Positions 38,067-50,295 of a stretch of DNA of 64,000 nt are shown here, one piece after another. Within the stretch, counting starts at the first letter, position 1; each line of letters begins with the position of its first letter. Position numbers and translations under genes: made by a program. Source of the DNA: Litomosoides sigmodontis (taxonomy: Eukaryota; Nematoda; Chromadorea; Rhabditida; Onchocercidae); contig OY718804.1 in NCBI GenBank assembly GCA_963070105.1, positions 3,241,317 to 3,305,316 of the forward strand. Direction: 5' to 3'. Below the pieces are notes generated by a model, which ran no database searches, was not told the DNA's origin, and saw nothing but the letters and a program-made list of their open reading frames with translations.

Positions 38067-41000
38067 ATGGATGAGGATGAGGAGGAGGAATTCATGAATG
38101 ATGATGATTTTGGTGAAGCTTCCACATCTACACTGGCAGACGGCGGTAAGAAATGTACAATTTTCCTCATTGATGCATCACCCAAAATGTTCGAGAAGGA
38201 TCAGGACGATGGTTCATGCGACGATTGCGCATTTCGAAGAGCTTTGAAAGTACCGTAGTACATATCACTTTTCTTGCTTTTGCTGCACTGTCACACTTCA
38301 TTATTTAGGTTGTTCATCGCTTCTTGATATGTGCTACTACTGTTGTAGTAAGTCTTTACAGATTGTACGTTTACAAATGATCAACAAAGCGGTAACTTCA
38401 ACATTCGGAGAATATACGTGTTGCATCTTTCTAAACACTGTAATTTTTTCAATGTTTTTTTTCAATGTTGACCTTAAGATTTATTAGCTTAGGATTTGCT
38501 GTGATTGTCAGAAATCCTCTCTGTGCAGTGATGAGACATGAAGGTGGAATATTTTTGGAATTACATGCATTGAAAATAAGCGAAAAACTTTTTCCATAAC
38601 GGCAAAGAAATGGATTTTAAGAAAAAAAACAGATTAAAAAACAGATTTTAAGAAAAAAACAGATTTTAAGTAAATAACCTAAAAAGCGCTTTTTTATATT
38701 TTCAAAGTTCTATTTTCAGTAAACTTACAGATTGTGCAGGAATTCAAGGGTTAAAAGGTATCATTTTGCTAGAACATCTAAAAACAAACAATAGCGGTTA
38801 AGTGGAGAACATGAAAGTATTTCTGAGCAATGGAAATATTTTTAGCAAAATAAGTCACATTCAGTTGACCACGTATACGTTATGCAGGAAGTTGAAGAAG
38901 TATCGGCTGAACGAATTAAAGGATTGAACCAATTATTAACATCAGGTCCTTTTTGGATTCATTGATTATTAGTGCAATGCCTTAGCTTTTCTCTCAGACA
39001 TAAAATTTCTGCTCAGATGATTTCATTGCAGTTGATTTTCTCTTTATTCTCTAATCTAGTTTCCTTAGGAAAAAGCAATTATAAATTATGCTTAAATTGA
39101 AATTCGTTTGCAGAGAATATATTATCAGCTTTCAATGATATATGTGGTGGACACGGTTGTTGTGATTATAGCGAAGCATTGTTCTTATGCATCAAAAGGG
39201 CAACTTCTCGGACGTAGGTTTCTTTGGTTATCTTCTGAAGGTTATCATACAAGTTTCTGCAAAAATTTAAGATTATCCTATTTTTATGTTGTGGACATGA
39301 ATATCAAATTGTAGACCTTATTTCCAAAAGCGAACAGTTTATCTGTTCACCAATGAGATGAATCCATTTGGTACAAACAATCAGCATCGTATCTCCGCAT
39401 GCAAAAATGCTGATGATCTTCGCAATCATAACGCAGAGTTTTTGATCTATCCACTTATCGCCGATAAATTCGCATTCGATGTTTTGGTACGGTTTTTATT
39501 GGGTTTTTTTTTTTTTTTTTATGATACGACTATTATTTTTGCTAGCTTTTTATTAACTTTTTTCTGACTATGTTTGTTTCAGGAACAGCTAGATCCGAAT
39601 GTTGAAAAGAATTTTGAAAACATCAGTGAACTGGAGGAAGAGTTCGTTTTTAATAATTTTTGCCATACATTTCTTTATTTACTTTAGAATAATAGAATAA
39701 ATAAATTAAATGAATTACTGCAAGTTACTTCCTGGAAATCGTGTGTACTTATTTATTTTGCAGGATACCAAAGAAGCAATACGCACATCGCAACAAAGCG
39801 GGCATGGAGTTCGAATTGGGAAATGGGCTAAAAATTTCAGTTGGAATGTTTGTGATATTCTTCTTCATCATATTCGATTATGTTTTTCCATTTTCATTTG
39901 CATGGAAAGTCATAATGCATTTTAAAGAGTAATTCTTTAGTTACTCTTTGCTGCGCTCAGAGAAGATTCCTCAACCTGTACTTCTAAATGCTGAAAAAAA
40001 TGAAATAATGCAGCGGTCACATGTATATGTTAATAAAGAGGTTTGTGTTTTAGATCCTTTTAAATTTTTCTTGAATTTTATATTTGTAGTATTTTTTTTT
40101 GTTAAGACTGATGAAGAAGTGACAGTGCTTGATAAGGAAATTATTCGAAAGCGACAAATTGGAGGCGAAGTTGTCAGTTTGTCCGCAGATGAGATCGAAA
40201 ACTTGCGAAGGCTAACACCACCAGGTCTTAAGTTCGCTACGTATTTGATCATTTTGCAAAAAATAAGAAAAGCGATTAAAATCTATTCTCTTTGAAATGA
40301 ACTTTTTTGCTAATAGCATATTGATACATTGCTGTATGATTTAATTATTCTATTTCTTGAAGAAAAGAGTAAATAACAAGTATTTTTTAGCTTTAATTCA
40401 GTGTCGAGGTATCATTTACAGGTATATTGCTGCTTGGCTTTAAGCCTATTTCGTGCCTTAAAATCACGCATCATGTCAGAAGCGCAGAGTTTGTTTATCC
40501 CCTTGAAAAGGTAAATAAATGCCTATTTAAACTCAAATGAATGGTTTAATATTTCAGAAAATCTGATAGTTCCATGCTATACTTGTATTGCTGTTTGCCA
40601 ACGTAATCATTGCATCAATTAATCGAAATCTAATAGGTATTAAAGAAGTCCGGTCCTGGCTAAAGTGAAATATGTTTCCTTTAATATCAGGATATTTTGG
40701 GCTCTGTTCGGATGTATCGTATACTTTATGATGTTTGCATGAAACAGAAGAAAATGATTATATGTCGATACACTCAAAAAGCGAATGTGCCGCCAAAACT
40801 CGTCGCTTTAGTGCCACAAACATCTGTTATTGATGTTAGTTCGAAGGTTTTTTTCGCAATGTTTGTACATAGAAATTTAACCTACATTTTCCTTACTTGG
40901 TTTTCCTCGCAACAAAGTTGTTTCCCATTCTTCTACTATAATAATCTGTTTATGCTTAGGGCGAATTTAATTCGAAGTTTTGTTATCCTGGATTCCATCT

Positions 41001-42230
41001 GGTATATTTGCCATTCGCAGAAGATAAACGCGATCTTAGCGAACAGATGACTCATCGGGATGGTGAGTGGCCAACTGGTGAGTATTTTTATTTTTTTTTG
41101 ATTTAAAGACAACATCTGTATATCTACAAACAGTAGAAAATATGGTAGCTAGTGAACACTTAAAATGTTCGAATTACAGGAGCCTTATTCTTTACTGAAA
41201 CTAATCTGATTTCTAGCGTCGAAGGAACAGATTGAAATGGCGAGAAATTTTGTGAAAAAACTTACAACTAGTTATTTTCCAGAAAAATTTTGTAATCCAG
41301 GTAGATTTTGCAAATTCACTTCGTTTCGATTATTTTGGCAAAAAATAACGTTAAATTTTGTATGCGGTGAATGCCATTTTAAAACTTAAATTTTGACACT
41401 ATGTTATATTTAATGCTTTGCAGTATTGCAAAACCATTACAAAGTGATTGAAGCTTTGGCTCTAGATTACGATGAAGTCCCGAAAGTTCAAGATCAAATC
41501 CGTATGTCTTGCATCCCAAGTCTAACAAATCTTTGCATGTGGCAATATTATTACAGTTATTAAAGCACTAGTAAACTGGTCTCACCAACTTCACTGCAAT
41601 GAATTGGTCCCAGCTTGTATACGACGCCTTATGATTCCAGCACTCTGTTATGTAAACAAAACATTTTAGAACCATATTTTGTGTATGATGATTTTCGTGA
41701 ACGGGTAAAAAAAGAGTTGGATGAGTTCCGTTCCTCCGTGCTTCCCGATAATTACAATTCGGAACAAAAGTGTGCTAAGGAAGCAAAAAATACTAGCAAA
41801 ATATGTTAGTTTAAAAGTTTTTTTGAATTTGCATGTTGTATCTAACTTTTTGTGGTTCATTTTCTGTTTGTGGTTGCTTCGGTTTATCTTTTTTCCATTA
41901 AACAGGTAGCAAAAAAAACACGAAAAAGAGGCAAACGACGGACGAGAGCTTGTTGTATTTGGTTAATAATCACTTGGTATGAAAAATATTTTTATTTGAA
42001 ATTTATTCCTAATGTAGCTAGTGCATGGCTTTTTTGCGTTTTATTTGTGGTTAATTTTGCTTAAAACTATCGCGTTCATTCCGTTTTTTCTAAACTGTAA
42101 AATTTAGTTAGAGAAAATGACAGTGGCTCAGCTAAAAAAGAAAGCAGCGGAAGAGCTTATTCCCGTTAAAGCAAATGCTAAAAAGACTGATATCATTGAT
42201 ACAATCGCGGAACACTACAGGATCATATGA
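38067..42230 (+). CDS. cku-70: Ku70 (XRCC6), DNA end-binding subunit
   Basis: With Ku80 it encircles broken DNA ends and starts non-homologous end joining; also linked to telomere upkeep. Seventeen exons join in phase (38067-38249, 38362-38439, 38846-38945, 39114-39213, 39315-39486, 39583-39641, 39764-39847, 39941-40040, 40107-40224, 40422-40510, 40691-40834, 40960-41077, 41217-41300, 41424-41501, 41670-41804, 41906-41961, 42108-42230), giving 606 residues (human 609). Order: acidic N-terminus; vWA-like domain (CTIFLIDASPKMFE, RTVYLFTNEMNPFG); beta-barrel ring (KISVGIYSLL, GILLLGFKPIS, PPKLVALVPQ, GFHLVYLPFAEDKR); C-terminal arm (VIEALALDYDEVP, LPDNYN); and a SAP domain in the last exon (KMTVAQLKKKAAEEL). 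The Ku80 partner is not in this window. Confidence 0.95.
42108..42230 (+). other. SAP domain exon of Ku70
   Basis: Single last exon of 41 codons encoding a helix-extended loop-helix (TVAQLKKKAAEEL then KANAKKTDIIDTIAEHY). SAP domains bind DNA. It is joined by a short basic linker (KKNTKKRQTTDE) to the Ku core, as in vertebrate Ku70. Confidence 0.82.
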
Positions 42231-42801
42231 ATTCCGCTCCTAGCATTAATGATATTTATAAATCTGATTGTCTTACTTTTTAATCTAAATGAACCTGAGA
42301 AAAGAACATCTTGCTGTTATTACAGTGAACCATTAAGTCCTCTTCACGCTGTTTTTAAATATTTTTAAAGAAATGATGTGATCACTTCGATCGTAAAAAA
42401 ATCTGTGTGAAAAAATTGTAAATGGTTATTCGGAATTTGTTGTCATTTTTTAATACATTGGAGTTGTATTATGTTTTATTTTGCAAATTATCGTTTAGTA
42501 ATAAAAGCTACATAACTACACTGTAAATAAATTCCAGTGTTCATAATCAGTTCATCGTTTACTTGTACATTCAACTTCCTCTTTATCTTCTGGATCACGT
42601 AATGACATGTGTATTAGTGCATGGTGCCGACAAATAGTTTATATGAGCAATATGAATTAAAATAAAATTTTCAGCAATGGATCCAACAATTTAATTTCTA
42701 ACAATATGTTTGTTTTGTCTGAAAATTATTTTTCCAAATAGGTGTGACATAAAGAAAAGGTAGCAGATATTTTATCAATGTTTTCCATCGGCCAAATTTC
42801 T
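42231..42801. other. convergent 3' region between cku-70 and far-1
   Basis: About 570 AT-rich bases holding the ends of two convergent genes. AATAAA elements near 42498-42504 and 42523-42530 are plausible Ku70 polyadenylation signals. Nothing else is recognised. Confidence 0.45.
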
Positions 42802-44098
42802 CTAGTTCTTTTGCAGAAAGCTGCTTGCAATCCTTTTGAATTTCTCGTCTGAAATGTTTTTATTAAAATGATAATCAAAACATTTTTAATATAAAGTTAA
42901 CAATTTCCAGATTACCAAAATATTCCTGCAAAAAAGATAAATCGCAGAATATTTAGTTCGATTTAGGAATTTTATAAAAAACAAAAAAGCTCACTGTTCA
43001 TGATTTTTGCGGTATGTGGGAATGTTGCTTTCAATTCCTCTTTAATTTCTTCACCGAGTGCTTGATATTTAGCGATAATTTCTCGAGCTGCCTGTTTAAT
43101 TTTCTCCATATCAATCTTCTGCCCATCCTCCGGTCGCAGTGATCGTGCCTTGGAGATTACCTTAAATTTTCCGATTTACAATAATCTAAGAAGAGCTTGA
43201 TTAGTTATTACTTTCAGATTGAATAAAAAAGTTCTAACTTAGTAATAATGAAATGGAAGTCAAACAAAACAGGAGTTGAAATGAAAACTTGAAATGAAAT
43301 GATTCATTTTCATCATTTTTTTTTTCACTTAACTAATTGATAGTTCTCTGTGGGAATGGACAGACTTGAGTTACATTGTGCGAAGCGAATGCTAGCTAAC
43401 AAATGATTTGAAATTGTGCTATAAGCTAAAGCAACATTGAAATGGCGGGAGTGGAAGACAATACGCAGTGGTAGTACCTCATCAACGAATGCTTTAGCTT
43501 CCGGCTTTAAGCTATCAATTTTTGCTTTCACGAAACTTCGTAGTTCCATTGCTTTCTTATAAAGTTTATCGGACTTTTCTTTGAGCGCTTCTAATGCAGC
43601 ATCCTCGTTTGCAAACGTTGCATGCTTACTTGCTAGCTCACGAAGAATTTGCTTATCTTCTGTTGTTAAATCTTTGTAGAAATTTTTCACCTCATCCGGC
43701 ACAAATTCTGTAAAGCAATTTTATAGACCGTCGGCTTATTATTTCAGATGTTAATTTCGAAAATGAAATTAGTTATATATCAATTGATGAAAGGAAAGAT
43801 GAAATTTATGAGTAGTTTGTGTTTTTTGCTAGAATAAATCGGGTCGCTATGAAATTTTGTAAAATGCGAAATTAAAAAAAAAGAAAAAAGATCAAAATAA
43901 ACAAATATTAAGCGTACAAATAATAAGAGATGTTTTGTGAGATCATTTTAAAGCACTTCACACTTCTCTAATCTTTTATACGTACTCTCTTCTCCTTCAC
44001 ATACCTTTATACTCTTCCGGAATATTACTCATTGAGAAAGGAATAACATTTGCAATGGTGGTGCCAATGAGAGTAAGCAAAATCAATTGATGATACAT
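42802..44098 (-). CDS. far-1: secreted fatty-acid and retinol-binding protein FAR-1 (Ov20 family)
   Basis: Nematode-specific, helix-rich lipid carrier released by parasites, binding retinol and fatty acids. Four exons join in phase: 44098-44005, 43707-43478, 43160-42995 and 42848-42802, giving 178 residues, the same length as Onchocerca Ov20. A signal peptide is visible (MYHQLILLTLIGTTIA, likely cut after Ala16), then the family signature NIPEEYKEFVPDEVKNFY. Amphipathic helices follow, including AALEALKEKSDKLY, SLRPEDGQKIDMEKI and the C-terminal NEKFKRIASSFLQKN. A TTGCTTGCAG acceptor ends at 44131, 32 bases upstream of the ATG, consistent with trans-splicing. Similarity to filarial FAR-1 is the strongest species clue in the window. 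Confidence 0.95.
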
Positions 44099-44130
44099 TT
44101 TAATTGCTCAAAGAGATTTCTTTCAGTTGC

Positions 44131-44142
44131 CTGCAAGCAAAT
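44131..44142 (-). promoter_or_regulatory. probable trans-splice acceptor of far-1
   Basis: On the minus strand the sequence TTTGCTTGCAG precedes GCAACTG and then the short 5' leader to the ATG at 44098. It could be an SL acceptor or the end of a 5'-UTR intron; genomic sequence cannot separate the two. Confidence 0.45.
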
Positions 44143-44568
44143 ATCAAAGTTGAAATTATAGAAAAATAAATTTAAAATTCACACAAATTAAACCTATCAG
44201 ACAGCGATTGATCATTCGGTACTGATAAGCAATGATGTGTTTGATATAAATGTTGTTAGATTGATTGAGTTAATTTATAGGTATTTTCTTTCTTGTCACT
44301 TTTGAAGTGTTAGAAAACATAATTAAGTTAAATTGTGGTCACTTCATCTTTTTTTTTTTGATTTTCTTGACTACTCCAACTATCCGTTGGTCGCAGCAGT
44401 TAGTTCGAAATTGGAAAAGTTAGATTGGATGAATTCATAAAAGCAACGATTTTAGTATTTTAACAAAATGTTAGCGAGAGAAGGAAGGACTATCCGTTCG
44501 TATATTATGGTACAAAGATTAATTCGATTTGATAAGAGATGTGGGCATTACATCATTATTATTATCAT

Positions 44569-44632
44569 TATCATCATCATTAATCATCATCATTAATCAT
44601 CATCATTAATCATCGTCATTAATCATCATCAA
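44569..44632 (+). repeat. 13-bp minisatellite, unit AATCATCATCATT
   Basis: About five head-to-tail copies with period 13 and a single CGT variant in the fourth unit. It lies about 470 bases upstream of the far-1 start codon. Confidence 0.88.
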
Positions 44633-45537
44633 TTGATTTTGTTCACTTATATGAGATTGGACCGATGAAAAGTGATGTATTTTTTCGTGCAACAAATTCT
44701 TACTCACTCATCCAGGAAGCCAATCCGTCCATGCTAGCAAGTCTCTCTAAGAACTTCTGTTGCAATCGTACATCATTGAAAATTCGCAAATTTTTGCTTT
44801 TTTTTTCGCAACCTAAAGATTTTACTTAAAAATGACCAGTGCATTGTTACTTTAAAATAGCCATCTAACTGTGTAGGATATGGCTTCGTAGTGACTAAAA
44901 TTTCCATTTCTTTATTTACAACATTTAGTTATCGTTGTGTTAGCAAATATTTAGAACTTCACCGAGTGGAAGTGATGAATTTTGTTACAACGTTTGTGAT
45001 GAGCTTAACTTAATGAAGTAAGTGATCGTAGTAGTAATAGTTTCACTGATTAAAATTACGCAACAAATCAAAATTTCATTTTCATTAAGCAATCATTTCA
45101 ATTCCATAAATCTTTTTTCAACAATAACTATGTTAATGGAGAAAAAAAAAATTGTTTTTTTTAAGTTAGCACTGTTTCGCAAATAACAATCATGCATGAA
45201 ATAGAAAAAAAAAAATGAATTACTTGGTCTGTGATTCGCTCGAAACACGACATCAATAAAAAAAAAATGATTTGATCGAGGAAAATAACAATTTCATACG
45301 GATGACGATGATGATATTTCAAGCAAATTCTTTGCAACAATATTGATGTTTACTACATTGGTGAGAGATATATGCATATTTTAAAGTGAAACGAATTGAT
45401 ATGAAATTTCAAAACAAACGTGTGAGAGAGTGAACTTTTGAAAATTCAATCGTTGCAAATGTTTGCAAGCACAGTGAGAATTCTCATGAGGAATTGCTTA
45501 ATTTACGGTACGAATAAATGGATGAAATTAGGTGGGT

Positions 45538-45570
45538 AATAATAATAATAATAATAATAATAACAATAAT
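45538..45570 (+). repeat. (AAT)n microsatellite
   Basis: About ten AAT trinucleotides ending with one AAC interruption. Confidence 0.88.
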
Positions 45571-47051
45571 GTCAGGTTATCATATTTCAATGTGAGAAAT
45601 GCACACTTCTTCTCTCACATGCATACTCAAACGAGTTTTACTTGAAAAATAAAAGACTGGAATAATTAAATTACTTTGTAAAATTTATGATTGCTTTTTC
45701 TATTAATAAAGTTTACTTGAATGTATTAATGCTAAAATTTTCAATCAAATTTAAAGGTGTGAAAATGATAGGAGAGAGGAAACATCACATCAGTGCTACA
45801 CTGATAAGGCAAGGAGAGGGGCAGCAAATGATCATGAAGCAACTAGTTGATAAGAGCGAAAAATTGAAACAAAACGAAATTTGAGAGAATGCCTTTATTA
45901 ATCACATCCGCACATTTTAAAGCTTTCCAACCAGCGGAGGTTTATTGGGAGTGGGAAGGTGAGGGGAAGCTTCATCATTCTCCTCCTAGCAATCAATCAA
46001 TCTAGGCAAATGAAAATTTTCGATGTTACCGAACAGCTGTTAGATGTTTGAAGTATTGCTTCTTCTCAGTTACCATTAAAAATTAGAGTTTAGCGAAGAA
46101 TTTTATAAGACAAACGATAATCATACATTTGAGTGTGTAACCTTTGACTTATAAAACACTTCGCAGCATTTATTTGTATATTTGTTACTTCAAATGAATG
46201 GCTTAAAAAAAAAGGCGAAAAAATGGAAAGATCAACGAACAGTAGCAAATTTCGTTTAGTTAACTAAAAAATTTAGATACCGTATAACTTTACAATTCTT
46301 CAATTCATTGCTTAATATAATAATGTAAATAATCCAATGTTTAATCGTTGCAACGTGAAAATTATTGAACGATTTTACTGAAAATGAATGGTTCTCCTAT
46401 ATCGCTACTATTCTATTCCACTTATAATGGATTGAAAATTTTAAAGAATTGCAAATTTTTTGAATTAAATTAGTCTAAGAGAGTCTAAGTGGATAAAAAA
46501 TATGGAGACAAATTCTACTTTCTCATTCATTTGCTCTATCATTTTTTTTTCTTTTTATAGAATTTCACCGTATCTCATCCTCCAGTCTAAAAAAGTATAG
46601 GCTATTTTAATTGCCGTCAAGAAATTATCACTTGCAACAAAAACATCTAACACACATGAAGTAACTCAGGCTAATTTCTCTTGCGTTCTACTCATGCAAG
46701 GAGAACATAAGAGAGAGAAAACATCATATCAATGCTATCACGATCAGAACGACTCATAGAAATTGCTAACTCACTACTCCTACAAGCTCCATTGTCATGT
46801 GTTCTTGCACAAATTCAGGATATATCAAGTTCGAATACGGACACTCATTATTATAGACTGCTTTATTAGATATATTGAAAGAAAATTAGCAAATTAAAAG
46901 CATATTACACAGACTTGTCACCGATAAACACGAAATCTTCATAATAGAAATTATGCAGAACCTCATGAAATCAACATCTGTAGTAAATTGATAACAAAGT
47001 ACACATAAATACTCATATAATCGAGTCAATAAGAAAGATGCAAAATTACGC

Positions 47052-47087
47052 TTCCCCCCCCCCTCCCCCCCCCCAAAAAAAAAAAAA
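47052..47087 (+). repeat. C-tract followed by A-tract
   Basis: A cytosine run interrupted once by T, then an unbroken adenine run of about 13. Homopolymers of this sort are frequent sites of sequencing length error. Confidence 0.85.
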
Positions 47088-47374
47088 TAGTCCCGAAATG
47101 ACGAGCAGTTGTTATATGAATCATCCATAAACGAAACCTCTTACAAATTTCATAAATATAATGGAACAGCAAAACAACAAAGGGAGTTTTTAATAGTTAG
47201 ATACTGGCAGAAGTTTATTATGGAAAAGCAAAAGAAAGCTGTTTTAACAACGAACTCGAATTACATTTACGTTTACTAAACAAAGCGGAAAAGTTAAGCA
47301 ATTAAAAATTTTTTTCTTACGAACTCAATTTCACCTAGTTTTTTAGATTATCATATTTCTGGTTGTTAAAAACT

Positions 47375-50295
47375 CTACAATGGTTGTTCAATCTTTTTGA
47401 ATATTTCAACCAATGCAGTATATGTTCCTGTCACCAAACCAATAAGTGCAAAAAGCATTAAGACCAAATCGATTATCCAAACTTTTAGTGTTAATTTGCC
47501 TCGAGAATGCGAAATCTGAAACGTTCACTTTTTTAATCGAAGTTTTAAATTTACTAAATATACTATTATTGAATGACATGTCACAAGGATAACTCCAGTT
47601 TAGTCTTCTGACAACTTTGGATTTAATTTTAAAAAATTACTAGGAGATCGATAAAAGGTGGAAAAAGCAGAGCCATCGAAGATCCTGAGAAGGCTCCAAT
47701 AAGCGAAATAAATAAAGCAAGATGTGGAACAAGTTCTGCAACTGCACCTAAAAAGCGTACATGTACAAGTCGCTAATGCACAGCAAAAAACTTAGATTAG
47801 TACTTCCACTTAGGAGAAATTTATCAATTTATAACTTCGAAAATTTTCCAAGACATTTGTGTGACACAATAAGAATATAGAATAAGCTAACATGTCAACA
47901 ACACAATTCCATATCGTGCGAAGTAGATGTACACTACTTGATTTTCAACTGGAATTTTTCTAGTCACCCATTTTTCGATTCGCTCCATTGGGATGAAAAA
48001 TTGTAAGGGATATGACACCATTACACATATTGCAAAAATGAGCTTAATGCTTTGATACATTCTGAAAACAAAAATATTTTAGTAAGATTCCTAAGTAGAC
48101 AATGAAATGAATGACATCAGAAACTCATCAGAACTTTAGCCTATTACAGCTATAATATTAATTAACTCAGAAAATTCAAAAATTGACATACGGTTCGTGT
48201 GGCACATTTAGAGTAATCGTATCGGCAACTTCATCACCAACAGCAAGATAACCATAAAATCCCATCATCGCAAATATAATCATTACAACCACACAAGAAC
48301 AATTCAAAACACCGTTCCATTTGATAAAATGTTGTGGGTGAGTCATACGATTTTCCACCGGTAAAACCTATTAATAATGGATGATAATTTGCCAACGTAT
48401 GTCAACATACTGGTTGTTTTACACTTTCGACTGTATCACTCTTTCCCATTTTACTAGAATTGAGCAACCGTAAAGCGTCAAGTTTTATCTGCCTTAATGA
48501 AGAAGCTCTACAATTTGTGGAGAAGATATAACTATACACCATAAAGAAAACCCTTATTGCCCGATAAAAAGTTTGGTGTGCTGCTCTCTATTATTCTGTG
48601 TATATGGGACTAATTTGTCAGTTAAAAAAAATAACACTACGACCAAAATTTAGAATGATACCACGGCGACTCCTTCGAAAGCGAACAAAACTGTTCCAAA
48701 ATAAAGAGGAATATTTTCAATCTCTCCAATAGCTGGGAAATTAGATGACGGTTTCAAATGAGAGAAGAAGAAGTGCAACAAGATAAATACGGCAGCTGTA
48801 AAAAGGAAAATTATCCTACATTTAAAATTTAACATATAAAAAGCTATCCGGTTACTTCAAAACAGAGTGAGCTCTGATAATGATCTCAAATTCTGAATGC
48901 AAAACTTACATAAGTATAAGCAATTTGCTGCAAGAGCGAATGGAGCTAGTTTATTTAAATGACGAATCGAGCAGATTGACAGTATAGGAATAAGAAGCAA
49001 TACCATCCACAGTGATCGGGGTAGGTGAATGATTGTGTTCATATCAAAAAACTTGAAGAAGGAAACATTTTATAAAAATAAAAGAAATGAAACAATTTTT
49101 AAAACAAATTTATGAGGAAAGAAGACATACGCTTTGAAGGTTGTCAGCCATAAATACAAAATACACACAGCAGAATCCAAGTTGAGCACAAAACATATTA
49201 ACATTTAATAACTGCCTGCAAAAGAGTATGAGTTTTGAATGCAAAACTCTAAACATGAAATGCATTACTTGAAGTAACAAAACTGTATATTTACAAAATC
49301 AAAATAAGAATTTAAAATCCACAACATACTTAAAGAAATATCCATAAATACTTATCCAAGTTGGTCCGCTTTCGACGGCACTGCGCATGACGTTAGCATA
49401 GTCAATAACATCTCTTCCGTTTCTGTAAAATAAGCTTGTGATAAAATCTACGCTTTACAATTTTTATTTCAGTTAAAAGCCCAAAATAAGCACAAATCTT
49501 CCAGAAAAATTAATTTGAAAATTGACTTTACTGATTTCATTGAGATAAAACGAATGCAGAAGTAAATTAAACCTTCGACAGATGTAATGTGCAGCATAAA
49601 CTATCAGCCTCATGCAGTACAAGCATATGGCACATAATATAATCATCAGCACCAAACCCAACTTAAAAGATACAATTAAATATATCAAAAATGCTGAAAA
49701 GGATAAAAGATCCCGAAAAAGCTACAGTTTAAAATTTTAATTTTGAAATGAACAATCATGAAAAAAAAATGCTCGTATTCAATCACAGGAAGGTGAAAAG
49801 GAAATGGTAATGAAAAAGTCTAGCAATTCAAAACTCACCCATAGTCCAGCATGTTTAAAAGCAAGAGGTAATGAGAGTAGTCCAGTGCCCAACATAGCTT
49901 TAACCATATGAGCAAACGCCTGCTCAGGACTTAGACTATTGGTGTTCTTCGTTCGTTCGGCAAAAAGATAAGTTTCTTCGTAATCAACACTTGCACCACG
50001 GCTCGGTGAAGCACTCATATCGTTTCCTGCCACTGCCACATTCGATACTGCCTACATTTTATTTCAAAATCAAATAAGTCAATAAAACATTTCCATGCTA
50101 AAATTACTCGAACTACAAAACTTCAAACTGTTTGTTCAAAATCCACATGGGGAATTAACAAACTGATCATTTAATTTTTAAATTTAAAAGTTTAGTATCT
50201 TAGAGTGAAAAATCTAAACAGAGATTTGACTTTGCCAGTATTAGTGAAAAAAAATTTACAGTTTGTTGAATTTGTGTTTGAGAACCCGCCGACAT
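47375..50295 (-). CDS. SLC36-type proton-coupled amino-acid transporter (AAAP family)
   Basis: Multi-pass transporter moving small neutral amino acids across the plasma membrane or lysosome. About 11 exons. The start exon 50295-50260 (MSAGSQTQIQQT) joins in phase to 50051-49839, whose KAMLGTGLLSLPLAFKHAGL is the family TM1 signature. Exons 49661-49573 and 49422-49330 follow, then further exons to the stop at 47375. Expected length is about 460 residues with about 11 hydrophobic segments. Other family marks are FGTVLFAFEGVAVVLPVENR, GFYGYLAVGDEVADTITLNV and YPLQFFIPMERIE. I used the ATG at 50295 because the 36-base exon closes in phase with the next exon, and a GC-richer patch around it suits a 5' exon. 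Which C. elegans paralogue it matches is unclear. Confidence 0.88.

Larger units (their letters stand above)
44143..47374. other. 3.2-kb intergenic region, repeat-rich, no gene seen
   Basis: Upstream of far-1 and downstream of the SLC36 gene. Contains a 13-bp minisatellite (44569-44632), an (AAT)n run (45538-45570), several A- and T-runs and a C-tract/A-tract (47052-47087). A diverged motif GAGAGRAAACATCAYATCARTGCTA occurs twice (about 45774 and 46713). Short ORFs here have no coding character. Confidence 0.5.
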
